A stretch of DNA of 64,000 nucleotides, from the NCBI GenBank assembly GCA_942492445.1, contig CALOEW010000003.1, positions 1 to 64,000 of the forward strand, read 5' to 3'. This DNA comes from NORP240 sp942492445 (GTDB lineage: Bacteria; Pseudomonadota; Gammaproteobacteria; Pseudomonadales; Pseudohongiellaceae). Below are positions 42,012 to 51,657 of the stretch, piece after piece. Made by a program: the position numbers and the translations under genes. The first letter of the stretch is position 1. Every line of letters starts with the position of its first letter. The notes below the pieces were generated by a model, which was given only the letters and a program-made list of their open reading frames with translations, was not told the origin of the DNA and ran no database searches.

Positions 42012-43325
42012 TCAAGGTCGAGTCAGGTTTTCGAAACCACTGGCGGTGACTCGGATATTATCTTCGATCCGGATCCCTCCCAATGGTGCCAGAGAATCTA
42101 TCAGTTTCCAATTCAAAAGCCCGCTTCTGTCTGTGCCGCGGACCGAGTCCAGCAGAAGAGGGATGAAATAGAATCCGGGTTCGATAGTGAACACCATGTC
42201 CTGAGCCAGAGTGCGGGTGTTGCGCAGAAACGGGTACTCCTCGGGCGGCGGCCTGAGACTGCCATCCTCGGAGGCCAGGTGGCCGCCGACATCGTGAACC
42301 TGCAGCCCGAGCAGGTGACCCACTCCGTGCGGCATGAACAGACCTGCCAGATTCAATTCAATCGCCTGTTCGAGATTGCAGGTTATCAGTTCGAGGTCGA
42401 TTGCCAAAGCAGCGATCTGCCGCATGGCGGAGCGATGTATATCCACAAAGGAGATACCCGGTTTTACCATTCTCACAAGTACCTGGTTTATTGTCGTGAC
42501 ACGCCGCAATAATTCCTCAAACAACGCGCTGGTTCCCGGCCGAATTGAGGTGCGTGTTACATCGGAACAGTAATTATTGACCCGGTGTCCGGCATCAATC
42601 AGGCATACCCGGCCCTGGTCGTCGGGATTACGTCGCCGGCGCTTGTTCTGATAATGAAGAATTGCAGCCTTTGCATCAAGCGCTACGATACTGGTGTAGG
42701 GGCATTCCTGTTCGGTAATTCCACAGGCGCGCAGGAAAGCCATGTGTATTTCGTACTCAAAGCCACCTTCCAGAAAGCAGGTCTTCGCGGCGCTATGACC
42801 CTTGAGAGCCACGCGATTGGCTGCTCTGATCTGCTCAATCTCAAATTGGGATTTACAGGCCCGCCAGTAATCCAGGCAGTGCAGCAGTGCCCGCGGGTTG
42901 ATGTGGTGTTGCGGGATTCCAAGACCATCGGCCAATCGGGTGTTCTGGCCGAGAAATGCCAGGCGTCGGGTCGAGGGGAGATGCTCGCCGAACTGGCTGG
43001 GGCTGGAGAGCGTTATGATATCGAATTCTCCAGCCCACCAATTGGCATTATCGATTGACTGCTCATACCAGAAATCCTGTGGGATCACCTGAAGATAGAC
43101 AGGACGTTGACCTGGTCTGATCAGCACGGCCTGTTCAGGCCTGGCTACCGGCAGCCAGTGGCTGAAATGGCCAAAGGCCTTGAATGGAGCCGCCTGATCG
43201 TCAGCATAGTAAAGTTGCTCCTCGCCGCTGTGAATTATCAGACCCTCAACGCCCTCAAGTCGAGACAGCGCCCTGGCATACAGCGCCTGAAGACGGGCAA
43301 TATGGTCGGAAAAAATTTCTCTCAT
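42012..43325 (-). CDS. pepQ: Xaa-Pro dipeptidase
   Basis: 437 residues from ATG 43325 (the frame is open 10 codons further, without merit); E. coli PepQ is 443. It cleaves X-Pro dipeptides. N-terminal creatinase-like domain: LIIHSGEEQLYYADDQAAPF. Dinuclear-metal ligands of the pita-bread domain: the Asp pair in VCLIDAGHRVNNYCSDVTRT, His in FMPHGVGHLLGLQVHDVGGH and Glu in VFTIEPGFYF and GGIRIEDNIRV. No operon partner; copy B lies just downstream. Confidence 0.9.
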   Translation of the reverse strand: MREIFSDHIARLQALYARALSRLEGVEGLIIHSGEEQLYYADDQAAPFKAFGHFSHWLPVARPEQAVLIRPGQRPVYLQVIPQDFWYEQSIDNANWWAGEFDIITLSSPSQFGEHLPSTRRLAFLGQNTRLADGLGIPQHHINPRALLHCLDYWRACKSQFEIEQIRAANRVALKGHSAAKTCFLEGGFEYEIHMAFLRACGITEQECPYTSIVALDAKAAILHYQNKRRRRNPDDQGRVCLIDAGHRVNNYCSDVTRTSIRPGTSALFEELLRRVTTINQVLVRMVKPGISFVDIHRSAMRQIAALAIDLELITCNLEQAIELNLAGLFMPHGVGHLLGLQVHDVGGHLASEDGSLRPPPEEYPFLRNTRTLAQDMVFTIEPGFYFIPLLLDSVRGTDRSGLLNWKLIDSLAPLGGIRIEDNIRVTASGFENLTRP

Positions 43326-43527
43326 GGCGCGATAGTAGCAGCTGGCCGGTAACAATGCGCTGCGACAGTAGATTCATCGGCAGGGAAGAACATTGCAGTT
43401 CTTGTTCCGAGGGTCCGTTATACTACATCCCAGCACGATTCGAGCAACAGAACAACTTTCAGAGGTTCCCTGGTGAACTGCCCGACTGGCAGGCAGATAA
43501 ACTCACAATAAGCAGGAATTCGAGTAC

Positions 43528-44724
43528 ATGGTAATCGATACAGTAACAAAATCAGTCAAGGACTTTTTCCAGTTCAAGGCCTCCGCCGGCCTGTTGCTGT
43601 TCCTTGCAACCGTTCTTGCCATGCTGGCTCAGAATTCCCCACTTGGCTACTACTATGATGCACTGCTACAGGTGCCGGTGGAAATCCGGGTTGGTGGCTT
43701 CTACATCGACAAGCCGCTGTTATTGTGGATAAACGATGGGTTGATGGCGATTTTCTTTTTTACCATCGGACTGGAAATCAAGCGCGAATTCCTGGGAGGC
43801 GAACTGTCCGATCCTGCAAGGGTGGTCCTGCCGGTTGTTGCCGCCGTGGGAGGAATGTCGGTACCGGCAATCATTTATTCAGCAATCAACTGGGGAGACC
43901 CGGTAGCCATAAGGGGTTGGGCCATTCCCTCGGCTACTGACATAGCCTTCGCCCTGGGAGTGCTCGCACTGCTTGGAACGCGCGCACCCAAATCGCTGAA
44001 AATCTTTCTTATGACCCTGGCAATTATAGACGATCTTGGCGCCATCCTGATCATCGCTGTATTCTACACCAGCAATTTATCCCTCCTGTCTCTGGCCGTT
44101 GCAGCAGCTGCTGTCCTGGCTCTTCTTGTCCTGAATCGCCGTGGCGTAATCGGTATTGCACCGTATCTGCTGATGACGCTTGTGCTTTGGACTGCCGTAC
44201 TGAAGTCCGGTGTACACGCAACCCTTGCCGGGGTTATTGCCGCTTTTTTTATACCCTACAGGGCTCCACCCGGAGACAAGCTGACGCAACTTGAACGACT
44301 TGAGCAGGATCTGCACCCGGTCGTGGTTTTTGCTATTCTGCCGCTCTTCGCGTTCGCGAACACGGGCATATCATTCGAAAACATTACACTACAGTCCTTT
44401 CTGCATCCGGTGTCGCTGGGAATAGCCCTGGCATTGTTTTTCGGTAATCAGGTTGGGGTAGTGGGATTTTCCTGGATCACGGTCAGACTCGGGTTTGCCA
44501 GGCTTCCCCAGGGGGCCGGCTGGATGCATATCTGGGGCGTGTCGATGCTTTGCGGTATCGGCTTTACCATGAGTCTGTTTATCGGAAGCCTGGCTTTCGA
44601 GCAGGGTGGGCCGGAACTTGGGGTCGATGACCGGCTTGGTATACTGGCCGGATCCCTGTTGTCGGGTTCGCTGGGATTCCTGATATTGCGTTTTGTTACA
44701 AAATCCGAAAGATCAACGGGATGA
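43528..44724 (+). CDS. nhaA: Na+/H+ antiporter NhaA
   Basis: 398 residues, about 12 membrane helices. NhaA exports Na+ in exchange for two protons at the inner membrane. The Asp pair of the ion site is in ILMTLAIIDDLGAILI-type sequence (AIIDDLGAI). Also seen: NDGLMAIFFFTIGLEIKREF, GWAIPSATDIAFALGVLALL and GIGFTMSLFIGSLAF. The start ATG follows a GGAATTC-like site. A gene on the same strand begins 31 bases after its stop. Confidence 0.95.
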   Translation: MVIDTVTKSVKDFFQFKASAGLLLFLATVLAMLAQNSPLGYYYDALLQVPVEIRVGGFYIDKPLLLWINDGLMAIFFFTIGLEIKREFLGGELSDPARVVLPVVAAVGGMSVPAIIYSAINWGDPVAIRGWAIPSATDIAFALGVLALLGTRAPKSLKIFLMTLAIIDDLGAILIIAVFYTSNLSLLSLAVAAAAVLALLVLNRRGVIGIAPYLLMTLVLWTAVLKSGVHATLAGVIAAFFIPYRAPPGDKLTQLERLEQDLHPVVVFAILPLFAFANTGISFENITLQSFLHPVSLGIALALFFGNQVGVVGFSWITVRLGFARLPQGAGWMHIWGVSMLCGIGFTMSLFIGSLAFEQGGPELGVDDRLGILAGSLLSGSLGFLILRFVTKSERSTG

Positions 44725-44755
44725 GGGAATAATACTTCAAGGGGATTGCAAGATC

Positions 44756-45055
44756 GTGATACTGAAAACCGGGGATGACATCAACCTGCTGCTGTCTCAG
44801 AGCCTCTCCGAAGACGGGATCCTGCTGACAGAAGAAGAGATCGCTCCGGAATTTTTTGACTTGAAAACTCGAATTGCCGGTGAGTTGTTCCAGAAGTTCG
44901 TCAACTACAGGAGCCGTCTGGCAATTGTTGTAAAGAATCCGCAGTCTTATGGCAAGCACTTCAGCGAACTGGTTTATGAACATCGCAGCCACCCCAGTAT
45001 TCGCTTTTTTCCCGATCGGAAGAGTGCAGATAACTGGTTGACAGGAGCACATTGA
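44756..45055 (+). CDS. DUF4180-family protein
   Basis: 99 residues from GTG 44756; the frame is open to 44693, which would overlap nhaA. Family hallmarks: LSQSLSEDGILLTEEEIAPE, FFDLKTRIAGELFQKFVNYR and HPSIRFFPDRKSADNWL. The domain is found alone in many bacteria and no biochemical role is established. The protein should be cytoplasmic. It may be cotranscribed with nhaA. Confidence 0.72.
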   Translation: MILKTGDDINLLLSQSLSEDGILLTEEEIAPEFFDLKTRIAGELFQKFVNYRSRLAIVVKNPQSYGKHFSELVYEHRSHPSIRFFPDRKSADNWLTGAH

Positions 45056-45217
45056 AGATTTTCAATTGACGGGCATCTTTCGACGGGTGGTTCTTCCTTT
45101 AGGGGCTCGTGATGAGGGTAAGACTGTTCAGAGGCCCTCAAGCACTGCGGAGCCTGAGCAGACGTTACTCAAGAAGAATGGCCCGCCACCACTCAAACCA
45201 ACACCAACGAGGACCTC

Positions 45218-45550
45218 ATGATCAAGACTACCACACCTTCTATCGAGGGAAGGCAAATTACCGATTACCTCGGGGTGGTCGTCGGTGAAGCTATTCTTGG
45301 AGCCAATATATTCAAGGACATATTCGGCGCAGTACGGGATATTGTCGGCGGCCGTGCCGGTGCCTACGAAGAGGAACTCGGGAATGCGAGAGATATTGCC
45401 TTCGACGAGATGGAGCAGGAAGCCAGAATGCTTGGGGCGGATTCCATTGTCGGCATAGACCTGGATTACGAGGTAATCGGAGTGAAGGGAGGCATGATGA
45501 TGGTAAGTGTAAGCGGGACCGCGGTTAAAACACGCCTGCGGCGGGAGTAA
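45218..45550 (+). CDS. ybjQ: YbjQ/UPF0145-family protein
   Basis: 110 residues, full family length. The family pattern is clear: YLGVVVGEAILGANIFKDIF, ARDIAFDEMEQEARMLGADS and IVGIDLDYEVIG, ending in a beta-rich tail. Structures of relatives are pentamers; a heavy-metal-binding role has been suggested but is not settled. No export signal. Stands alone between the DUF4180 gene and repeat copy C. Confidence 0.85.
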   Translation: MIKTTTPSIEGRQITDYLGVVVGEAILGANIFKDIFGAVRDIVGGRAGAYEEELGNARDIAFDEMEQEARMLGADSIVGIDLDYEVIGVKGGMMMVSVSGTAVKTRLRRE

Positions 45551-45606
45551 TCCTGGTTTGCCAGGAAGAAGATAGGGCTTCTGCTGAATGTGACAAATCT
45601 GTAAAT

Positions 45607-45764
45607 GTGCGGGATTCCTTTCACAGCGACCTCGAGCCCCGTAATCAGTTGTTGAATGAACCACTGCAATCTCACGTTCATTTCTGACAGAGATCACAAA
45701 TACTGGAAATACCCGAATTCTGACTGCAGAAAGCCCTCCGGGCATGATTTTTTGGGACAACAAT
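45607..45764 (+). repeat. Dispersed repeat family, copy C (partial)
   Basis: About 158 bases matching the last part of copies A and B: GTGCGGGATTCC, GACCTCGAGCCCCGT, ATCAGTTGTTGAATGAACCA, GCAATCTC, then a spacer and GGGACAACAATAAT. The cruciform half is missing. It lies 47 bases upstream of the REP-transposase-like gene; a perfect palindrome CATTCCGGCCGGAATG (45799-45814) covers that gene's first ATG. Confidence 0.7.
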
Positions 45765-45811
45765 AATATTTGGTCTATTCTTGAAGTGAGCAAGAAAACA
45801 TTCCGGCCGGA

Positions 45812-46486
45812 ATGAGTCTCGTCGGCTTTGTTTCAGGGATAGATACCATGGGGGGAACACAACAGAATTCCCGATTGAAAACCTATACGTTGAAGGACCG
45901 GGCATATTATGTATACCTGGGAGGCTCCCCCGGGAACGCCTGCTTTTTCGATCGGGACTGTTTCGATTACTATCTGATCCGGCTTTACAGTTGCATCAAA
46001 GCCTACCGACTTCAGCTTCACACTTACGTTCTGCTACCTGGCGAGGTGCACCTTCTTGTCAGTGCTTTTTCCTCGGCGGGACTGGCCCGACTGCTGCACT
46101 GTGTCAGTTCCAGCTACTCGAGCTATTTTTTCATTCGCTTTGAGCGGAGTTGCCCGGCCTTTATGGCCAAACCGGTTTGCCGAAAGCTGGCGGGCGGTGA
46201 TCTCGTGCTTGATTGCCAGAAGTACATCGAACTGGCTCCGGTAAGGGGAGGCCTTGTTGATATGGCTGGTGAATATCCGTGGTCAGGCTATGCAATCAAC
46301 GGCTTTGGAGGCCACGGAACTAAACTGGCAGCTCACTATCAGTACCGCGACCTTTGCTCCCGAAGCCACAATCCTTTCCAGGCATATCGTGACTTTATCG
46401 CTATACCCTACAGCGAAGCACAGGAAAGGTTTCTCGAACAAAGGTTGCGATACGGGTTCCCGCTTGCCGAGCGAAGAGTCACTTAA
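45812..46486 (+). CDS. Degenerate REP-associated (Y1) transposase-like protein
   Basis: 224 residues (ATG 45848 is an alternative start). It follows the IS200-like/RAYT plan: YYVYLGGSPGNACFFDRDCF, LQLHTYVLLPGEVHLLVSAF (compare HAYVLMPNHVHLL), then KYIELAPVRGGLVDMAGEYP followed by WSGY (compare YIELNPVRAGLV..YPWSSY). The first His of the HUH metal motif is Glu (residues 78-80 EVH), which should cripple single-strand DNA cleavage. The catalytic-type Tyr remains. Repeat copy C sits directly upstream, as REP elements flank RAYT genes. Confidence 0.65.
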   Translation: MSLVGFVSGIDTMGGTQQNSRLKTYTLKDRAYYVYLGGSPGNACFFDRDCFDYYLIRLYSCIKAYRLQLHTYVLLPGEVHLLVSAFSSAGLARLLHCVSSSYSSYFFIRFERSCPAFMAKPVCRKLAGGDLVLDCQKYIELAPVRGGLVDMAGEYPWSGYAINGFGGHGTKLAAHYQYRDLCSRSHNPFQAYRDFIAIPYSEAQERFLEQRLRYGFPLAERRVT

Positions 46487-46492
46487 CTGGTG

Positions 46493-49408
46493 TTACTGAT
46501 AGCTCTCGATGTCCGGACAGGCGCAGAAGAGGTTTCGATCGCCGTAGACATTGTCAATGCGGTTTACCGAAGGCCAGATTTTACCGTGCTGCAGATATTC
46601 GGCGGGGAATACGGCTTCTTTCCTGGAATAAGGCCTATCCCAGGAGTCATCAAGCAGATCAGCCAGAGTATGTGGCGCATTCTTGAGTGGATTGTTGATA
46701 GCGTCCAGCTCGCCCCGTTCCACCCGCCGGATCTCTTCGCGGATCGCGACCATGGCTTCGATAAAACGATCCAGTTCGGGTAATGACTCGCTCTCTGTCG
46801 GTTCAATCATAAGGGTGCCTGGAACCGGAAAGGACATTGTCGGGGCATGATACCCGTAGTCCATGAGTCGCTTGGCAATGTCCTCTTCTGTGATCCCGGA
46901 CGCCTGCTTGAGCGGTCGCAGGTCGATGATGCACTCATGTGCCACCAGACCGGTACGGCCGGTATAGAGAACAGGGTAGTGTGCCGCCAACCTGGCGGCG
47001 ATGTAGTTGGCATTCAGGATGGCCACCTGGGTCGCTTTCAAAAGCCCAGCCCCCCCCATCAGGGTAATGTAGGTCCAGGAAATCGGCAGAATTCCGGAAC
47101 TACCCCACGGCGCGGCGGAAACTGCACCGTTGTCCTCCAGGCCATCCAGGGGAATAACGGTATGGCCTGCGAGATGGGGAGCAAGGTGCTTTTTCACTCC
47201 GATTGGACCCATACCGGGACCACCACCGCCATGGGGTATGCAGAACGTTTTGTGCAGGTTCACATGGGAAACGTCAGCGCCGATGTCCGCCGGTCTGGAA
47301 ACACCAACCAGAGCGTTGAGATTAGCCCCATCCATGTACACCTGGCCCCCTGCTTCATGCACAATCTGGCAGACTTCCCTGACCGCCTCCTCGTACACGC
47401 CATGTGTAGATGGGTAGGTGATCATCAGTGCGGCCAATGTGTCACCATGCTCTGCGACTTTGCGACGCAGGTCCGCCAGGTCGATGTTACCCTGGGCGTC
47501 ACAGGAAACTACGACGACTTGCATTCCTATCATCTGGGCACTGGCGGGATTGGTGCCGTGGGCGGATTGGGGGATCAGGCAGACTTTCCGTTGTTGCTCT
47601 CCCTCGCTGTCAAGGTATTTGCGAATGGCAAGCAGGCCGGCGTATTCACCCTGGGCGCCGGAGTTCGGCTGCATGCTGACAGCATCGAATCCTGTGATTT
47701 CCTGCAGCATCCCCTCCAGCTGGGCGATCATCTGTTGATAACCCTTGACCTGCTCTAGTGGGGAGAAGGGGTGAGGACTGCTGAACTCCTGCCAGGTGAC
47801 AGGAATCATTTCCGTGCTGGCGTTCAGTTTCATTGTGCACGAACCCAATGGAATCATCGAGTGGGTCAGGGAGATATCCTTGTTTTCCAGCCGCTTGAGG
47901 TACCTGAGCATTTCAGTTTCGCTGTGGTGAGTATTGAACCAGGCGTGCTGAAGATACTCCGACTGTCTGACCAGGCTCATTGGAAACCGTGATGCTTCGT
48001 TTGTCAGAATTGCGTCCAGTTCAAGGACTGCCAGGCCACTGGAGTGGTCACCGAGTACCACCTGCCACAATAGCTGCAGGTCACTTTCAGCGGTACATTC
48101 GTCGACGCTAATGCTGACAGAATTTCCGTGATACCAGAGGTTCAGCCCGGCACTTTCTGCCCGAAACCTGACTGCTTGCTGCTCTTCCGGGGTTAATTCG
48201 AAGGTGACTGTATCGAAATAGTCCTGATACCGCAGCGTAATACCGCCGGCGCTCAGTCCCGCTGCCAGAATGCGGGCCATGCGATGGATGCGGGCGGCTA
48301 TGCGCCTTATTCCCCCGGGGCCGTGGTACATGGCATAGAGTGCAGCGATTACCGCCAACAGTACCTGGGCGGTACAGATGTTGCTATTGGCCTTTTCGCG
48401 CCGGATATGCTGCTCCCTGGTCTGAAGCGCCATCCGGTAAGCACGCCTGCCACGACTGTCCACCGAGACTCCGATTATGCGCCCGGGAACCGCCCGTTTG
48501 TGCAGATCGCGGGTAGCAAGGAAAGCAGCGTGTGGACCGCCATAGCCCATGGGAACTCCGAACCTCTGGCTGGTGCCCACTACTACATCGGCACCCATTT
48601 CTCCGGGGGGCTTCAGCAGTGCAAGGCTCATAAGGTCGGCAGCCACGACCGCAACCCCCTGCTGTGCGTGCAGAATCCCGATGGGCCCACTCAGGTCCCG
48701 GACTTCACCGGTGGCACCTGGATACTGGAATATTGCTCCAAACAGGCCTGACCGGGGCAGGGTATCCAGGTCATCGATCACCAGTTCAAAACCGAAGCAC
48801 TCGGCCCGGGTCTTCAGTACATCAATGGTCTGGGGCAGGCACTTGTTATCGATGAAAAAGGTATTCGCCTGGCGGTTCTTGCTGACCCGGCGCGCCAACG
48901 CCATGGCTTCCGCAGCGGCAGTTGCTTCGTCCAGAAGCGAAGCGTTGGCCAGTTCCATAGCGGTCAGGTCGAGAATCATTTGCTGGTACGCCAACAGACA
49001 CTCCAGCCGGCCCTGGGAAATTTCCGGCTGATAAGGAGTGTACGCGGTATACCAGCCAGGGTTTTCCAGTACATTGCGAAGAATAACAGTCGGCGTGAGT
49101 GTGTCGTGGTACCCCAGTCCAATAAAGGAGCGTGCGGGCCTGTTCAGTGCCGCGAGTGCTTTCAGGCTGGACAAAGCCTGTGCTTCGGTGAAAGGCTGAT
49201 TCAAGGCCAGGGGCTCGCGCAGGCGGATGCTGGCGGGAACCGCCTTCTCGATCAGGTCATCGAGGGAGGCAAGCTCCAGATAGTCCAGCATGGTGTGGAT
49301 CTGCTCATCGCCGGGTCCAATATGGCGGTGGATAAATTCTTCCCGGTTTTGCAGATCCTCCAGAGACTCGTTGCTGTTGATCGAGGTTTCAGGCAGGACT
49401 TTATTCAT
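46493..49408 (-). CDS. gcvP: Glycine dehydrogenase (decarboxylating), P protein
   Basis: 971 residues, the single-chain P protein. It decarboxylates glycine with pyridoxal phosphate and passes the aminomethyl group to GcvH. The PLP Lys is in VNLHKTFCIPHGGGGPGMGP. Other blocks: FIHRHIGPGDEQIHTMLDYL at the N-terminus, MGYGGPHAAFLATRD and IPLGSCTMKLNASTEM. It is last in the reverse-strand operon gcvT-gcvH-gcvP, 88 bases after gcvH, and converges on the transposase-like gene with 6 bases between stops. Confidence 0.97.
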   Translation of the reverse strand: MNKVLPETSINSNESLEDLQNREEFIHRHIGPGDEQIHTMLDYLELASLDDLIEKAVPASIRLREPLALNQPFTEAQALSSLKALAALNRPARSFIGLGYHDTLTPTVILRNVLENPGWYTAYTPYQPEISQGRLECLLAYQQMILDLTAMELANASLLDEATAAAEAMALARRVSKNRQANTFFIDNKCLPQTIDVLKTRAECFGFELVIDDLDTLPRSGLFGAIFQYPGATGEVRDLSGPIGILHAQQGVAVVAADLMSLALLKPPGEMGADVVVGTSQRFGVPMGYGGPHAAFLATRDLHKRAVPGRIIGVSVDSRGRRAYRMALQTREQHIRREKANSNICTAQVLLAVIAALYAMYHGPGGIRRIAARIHRMARILAAGLSAGGITLRYQDYFDTVTFELTPEEQQAVRFRAESAGLNLWYHGNSVSISVDECTAESDLQLLWQVVLGDHSSGLAVLELDAILTNEASRFPMSLVRQSEYLQHAWFNTHHSETEMLRYLKRLENKDISLTHSMIPLGSCTMKLNASTEMIPVTWQEFSSPHPFSPLEQVKGYQQMIAQLEGMLQEITGFDAVSMQPNSGAQGEYAGLLAIRKYLDSEGEQQRKVCLIPQSAHGTNPASAQMIGMQVVVVSCDAQGNIDLADLRRKVAEHGDTLAALMITYPSTHGVYEEAVREVCQIVHEAGGQVYMDGANLNALVGVSRPADIGADVSHVNLHKTFCIPHGGGGPGMGPIGVKKHLAPHLAGHTVIPLDGLEDNGAVSAAPWGSSGILPISWTYITLMGGAGLLKATQVAILNANYIAARLAAHYPVLYTGRTGLVAHECIIDLRPLKQASGITEEDIAKRLMDYGYHAPTMSFPVPGTLMIEPTESESLPELDRFIEAMVAIREEIRRVERGELDAINNPLKNAPHTLADLLDDSWDRPYSRKEAVFPAEYLQHGKIWPSVNRIDNVYGDRNLFCACPDIESYQ

Positions 49409-49496
49409 CGAGTCTCGGCAGGTAAGAAAAGGTCGGCATCAGACCAACCCTTTGGCGGTAGATCATTGAAATTGTAGAGTCGTTGTCAACGAATTG

Positions 49497-49886
49497 CTAT
49501 TCTTCGTCACATATTTCCCGGTAGGCGTCCGCATCCAGCAATTCCTCCAGCTCGGAGTCGTCATCCACCGCGATACGGAAGAACCACCCTTCGTCATACG
49601 GGTCGTTGTTGACGGTTTCCGGGGCGTCCACCAGTTTTTCATTGACTGCGATTATCTCGCCCGAGACCGGGGCATAGATGTCGGAAGCGGCCTTTACGGA
49701 TTCCACCACGGCAGCTTCGTCTCTGGCATTGACATGTGTTTCAAGTTCGGGCAATTCCACGAATACAATGTCTCCCAGGGCCTGCTGGGCATGGTCGCTG
49801 ATACCCACGGTAACTGAGCCATCGTCTTCAACCTTTACCCATTCATGGGAACTGGTGTATTTCAAGTCTTCGGGAAACTTACTCAA
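49497..49886 (-). CDS. gcvH: Glycine cleavage system H protein
   Basis: 129 residues, full length. The lipoyl Lys is Lys65 in VVESVKAASDIYAPVSGE. N-terminal DLKYTSSHEWVKVEDDGSVT and C-terminal PYDEGWFFRIAVDD are family standards. It shuttles the aminomethyl group between GcvP, GcvT and lipoamide dehydrogenase. It sits 53 bases downstream of gcvT in the same transcript. Confidence 0.97.
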   Translation of the reverse strand: MSKFPEDLKYTSSHEWVKVEDDGSVTVGISDHAQQALGDIVFVELPELETHVNARDEAAVVESVKAASDIYAPVSGEIIAVNEKLVDAPETVNNDPYDEGWFFRIAVDDDSELEELLDADAYREICDEE

Positions 49887-49939
49887 GGGTTTTTCCTCGT
49901 TCGGAGTATCCGGTGCTTTAAAGGAGTTTTTAAGGGATT

Positions 49940-51031
49940 CTACTCAAACACCTTCTTACCGAACCTGACGAAATTGGGTTTGACCATGCGCACAGGTGTC
50001 GGCGTGCCACGCAGTTCGACCTCGCAGGAGGAACTGTTGGGCGGAATTCTAGCCAAAGCGATGGAATGCTTCAATGTGGGCGAATAACTACCGCTGGTGA
50101 TGACACCCTCTCCTTCGTCGGAGATTACCCGCTGGCCCTCCCTCAGGACACCCCGGGTCTCCAGCACCAGCCCGGTCAGGATCGGAAACTGATTCTGTTC
50201 TCTCAGTTTAAGATGCCCGGCTACCGCGGCTCTGCCGATAAAGTCTCTGTTTTCCGGCTCCCAGGCAATGGTCTGTTCCATGTTGGCTGCCAGGGGGGAA
50301 ATGGTTTCGTCCATGTCATGTCCGTACAGGTTCATGCCGGCTTCCAATCGCAGGGTATCCCGTGCCCCGAGCCCGACGGGTTTTACTCCAGCCGCCAGAA
50401 GCTTGTCCCAAATCTGCGGTGCTTCAGTATCCGGGAAGATAAGCTCGAGGCCTTTTTCGCCCGTGTATCCGGTACGGGCTATGAACCAACCCCCCGGTAA
50501 TTCGACTCCGCGGAAATTCCCGAGGGCCAGAACTTTTTCCCTCCACTCGATGGGGATAACCTCACAAACCCGGTCAATGGACCGGGGACCGTGAACAGCG
50601 AGAATGGCAAGTTCCGGCCTTTCCGTAATCGCAACATCATAGCCCAAAGACTTCCGGCTCAGCCAATCAAGGTCTTTCGCCCTTGTGGCGCAGTTGACTA
50701 CCAGCCGGTAGCCGTAGCTCATCAGGTAGGCAATAAGGTCGTCGAGGACACCGCCCTCTTCGTTAAGCATAGCACTGTACAGAGCGCGACCCACCTCATT
50801 CAGCCTTGCCACGTCGTTGGCGAGCAGAAACCGGAGAAAATCACGGGCCTGTCCGCCGGATACATCCACCACGGTCATATGGGACACGTCGAAAACGCCC
50901 GCGTGAAGGCGAACCTGGTTATGTTCCTCTATCTGCGAACCATAGTTAATTGGCATGTCCCAACCGGCGAAATCAATCATTCTGGCGCCGGCATCCAGGT
51001 GCTTCTGGTAAAGAGCGGTCTGCTTACCCAT
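49940..51031 (-). CDS. gcvT: Glycine cleavage system aminomethyltransferase, T protein
   Basis: 363 residues. It releases ammonia from the H-protein adduct and makes methylene-tetrahydrofolate. Markers: DFAGWDMPINYGSQIEEHNQ, GVFDVSHMTVVDVSG (folate-site Asp in the family), RTGYTGEKGLELIFP and GLGARDTLRLEAGMNLYGHD. First gene of gcvTHP. The sequence upstream does not show the conserved core of a glycine riboswitch; a sigma70-type promoter lies at 51067-51094. Confidence 0.96.
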   Translation of the reverse strand: MGKQTALYQKHLDAGARMIDFAGWDMPINYGSQIEEHNQVRLHAGVFDVSHMTVVDVSGGQARDFLRFLLANDVARLNEVGRALYSAMLNEEGGVLDDLIAYLMSYGYRLVVNCATRAKDLDWLSRKSLGYDVAITERPELAILAVHGPRSIDRVCEVIPIEWREKVLALGNFRGVELPGGWFIARTGYTGEKGLELIFPDTEAPQIWDKLLAAGVKPVGLGARDTLRLEAGMNLYGHDMDETISPLAANMEQTIAWEPENRDFIGRAAVAGHLKLREQNQFPILTGLVLETRGVLREGQRVISDEGEGVITSGSYSPTLKHSIALARIPPNSSSCEVELRGTPTPVRMVKPNFVRFGKKVFE

Positions 51032-51066
51032 CTAAATACAGCCTCCGGGAACAATTCCATTTGAGT

Positions 51067-51094
51067 AGTGTAACGGCAGGGCCAGCTGAATCAA
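51067..51094 (-). promoter_or_regulatory. Candidate sigma70 promoter of gcvTHP
   Basis: On the reverse strand TTGATT (51094-51089), a 16-bp spacer and TACACT (51072-51067), placing transcription start about 30 bases before the gcvT ATG, with GGAGG close to the start codon. Confidence 0.45.
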
Positions 51095-51229
51095 GTTCGG
51101 TCATCGACGATGTTGTACTCGTCAGTAGGCCCTGTCGGGCCGGGGCATGACAAAGTTCATGGGGTTACGGATACACTTGACAGAGGAGCCCTTACCGGCA
51201 AGGCACTTGGCTCTGATCTGGTAATTTCC

Positions 51230-51631
51230 TCAGTAAATCATTTCTGGATCATGGTAGTACTTGAATTCGAGTACATTGTTTGACGGGTCGAGAAACGCTA
51301 CCGTCAGGTGTTGTTCCCGTTCACCTTTAAATCGGGTCGACATTGCCTGCAGAATTCTTGCTCCCCTAGCCATGGCCGTTTCCGTAAGCGTTTGAAAATC
51401 GCTTCTGTCCAGAAAGGTGATGCCGAAGTGACGTGGGTACATCCGGGGGTTGCTGTCAACGGATTCCGGGGCCAGGTGACAGACAACCTGATCTCCAAAA
51501 AAATCCAGAGTTATCCTGTCATCATCCCTTCGGGCCCTGCGACAGCCGAGAATCCGGGTATAGAAGTCTTCGGCGCGGTCAAGATCATCACAGGGGATTG
51601 CCAGGTGAAATACATTTTTTACACTTCTCAT
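51230..51631 (-). CDS. VOC-superfamily (glyoxalase-like) protein
   Basis: 133 residues. I choose ATG 51631, which has AGGAG exactly 6 bases upstream, over ATG 51661, which overlaps the previous stop. The paired beta-alpha-beta VOC modules are visible: VFHLAIPCDDLDRAEDFYTR and HFGITFLDRSDFQTLTETAM, with metal-ligand candidates His (FHLAI, HFGIT) and Glu (NVLEFKYY). VOC members act as dioxygenases, lyases or resistance proteins; the substrate is not predictable. Coupled to the DUF5916 outer-membrane gene. Confidence 0.82.
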   Translation of the reverse strand: MRSVKNVFHLAIPCDDLDRAEDFYTRILGCRRARRDDDRITLDFFGDQVVCHLAPESVDSNPRMYPRHFGITFLDRSDFQTLTETAMARGARILQAMSTRFKGEREQHLTVAFLDPSNNVLEFKYYHDPEMIY

Positions 51632-51657
51632 GATGTGCTCCTGATTGCCGCAAGGGA

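Noticed and set aside
51032..51229. Glycine riboswitch ahead of gcvTHP
   Set aside because: I could not find the paired aptamer cores or the kink-turn linker; only a promoter-like pair and GGAGG are visible.
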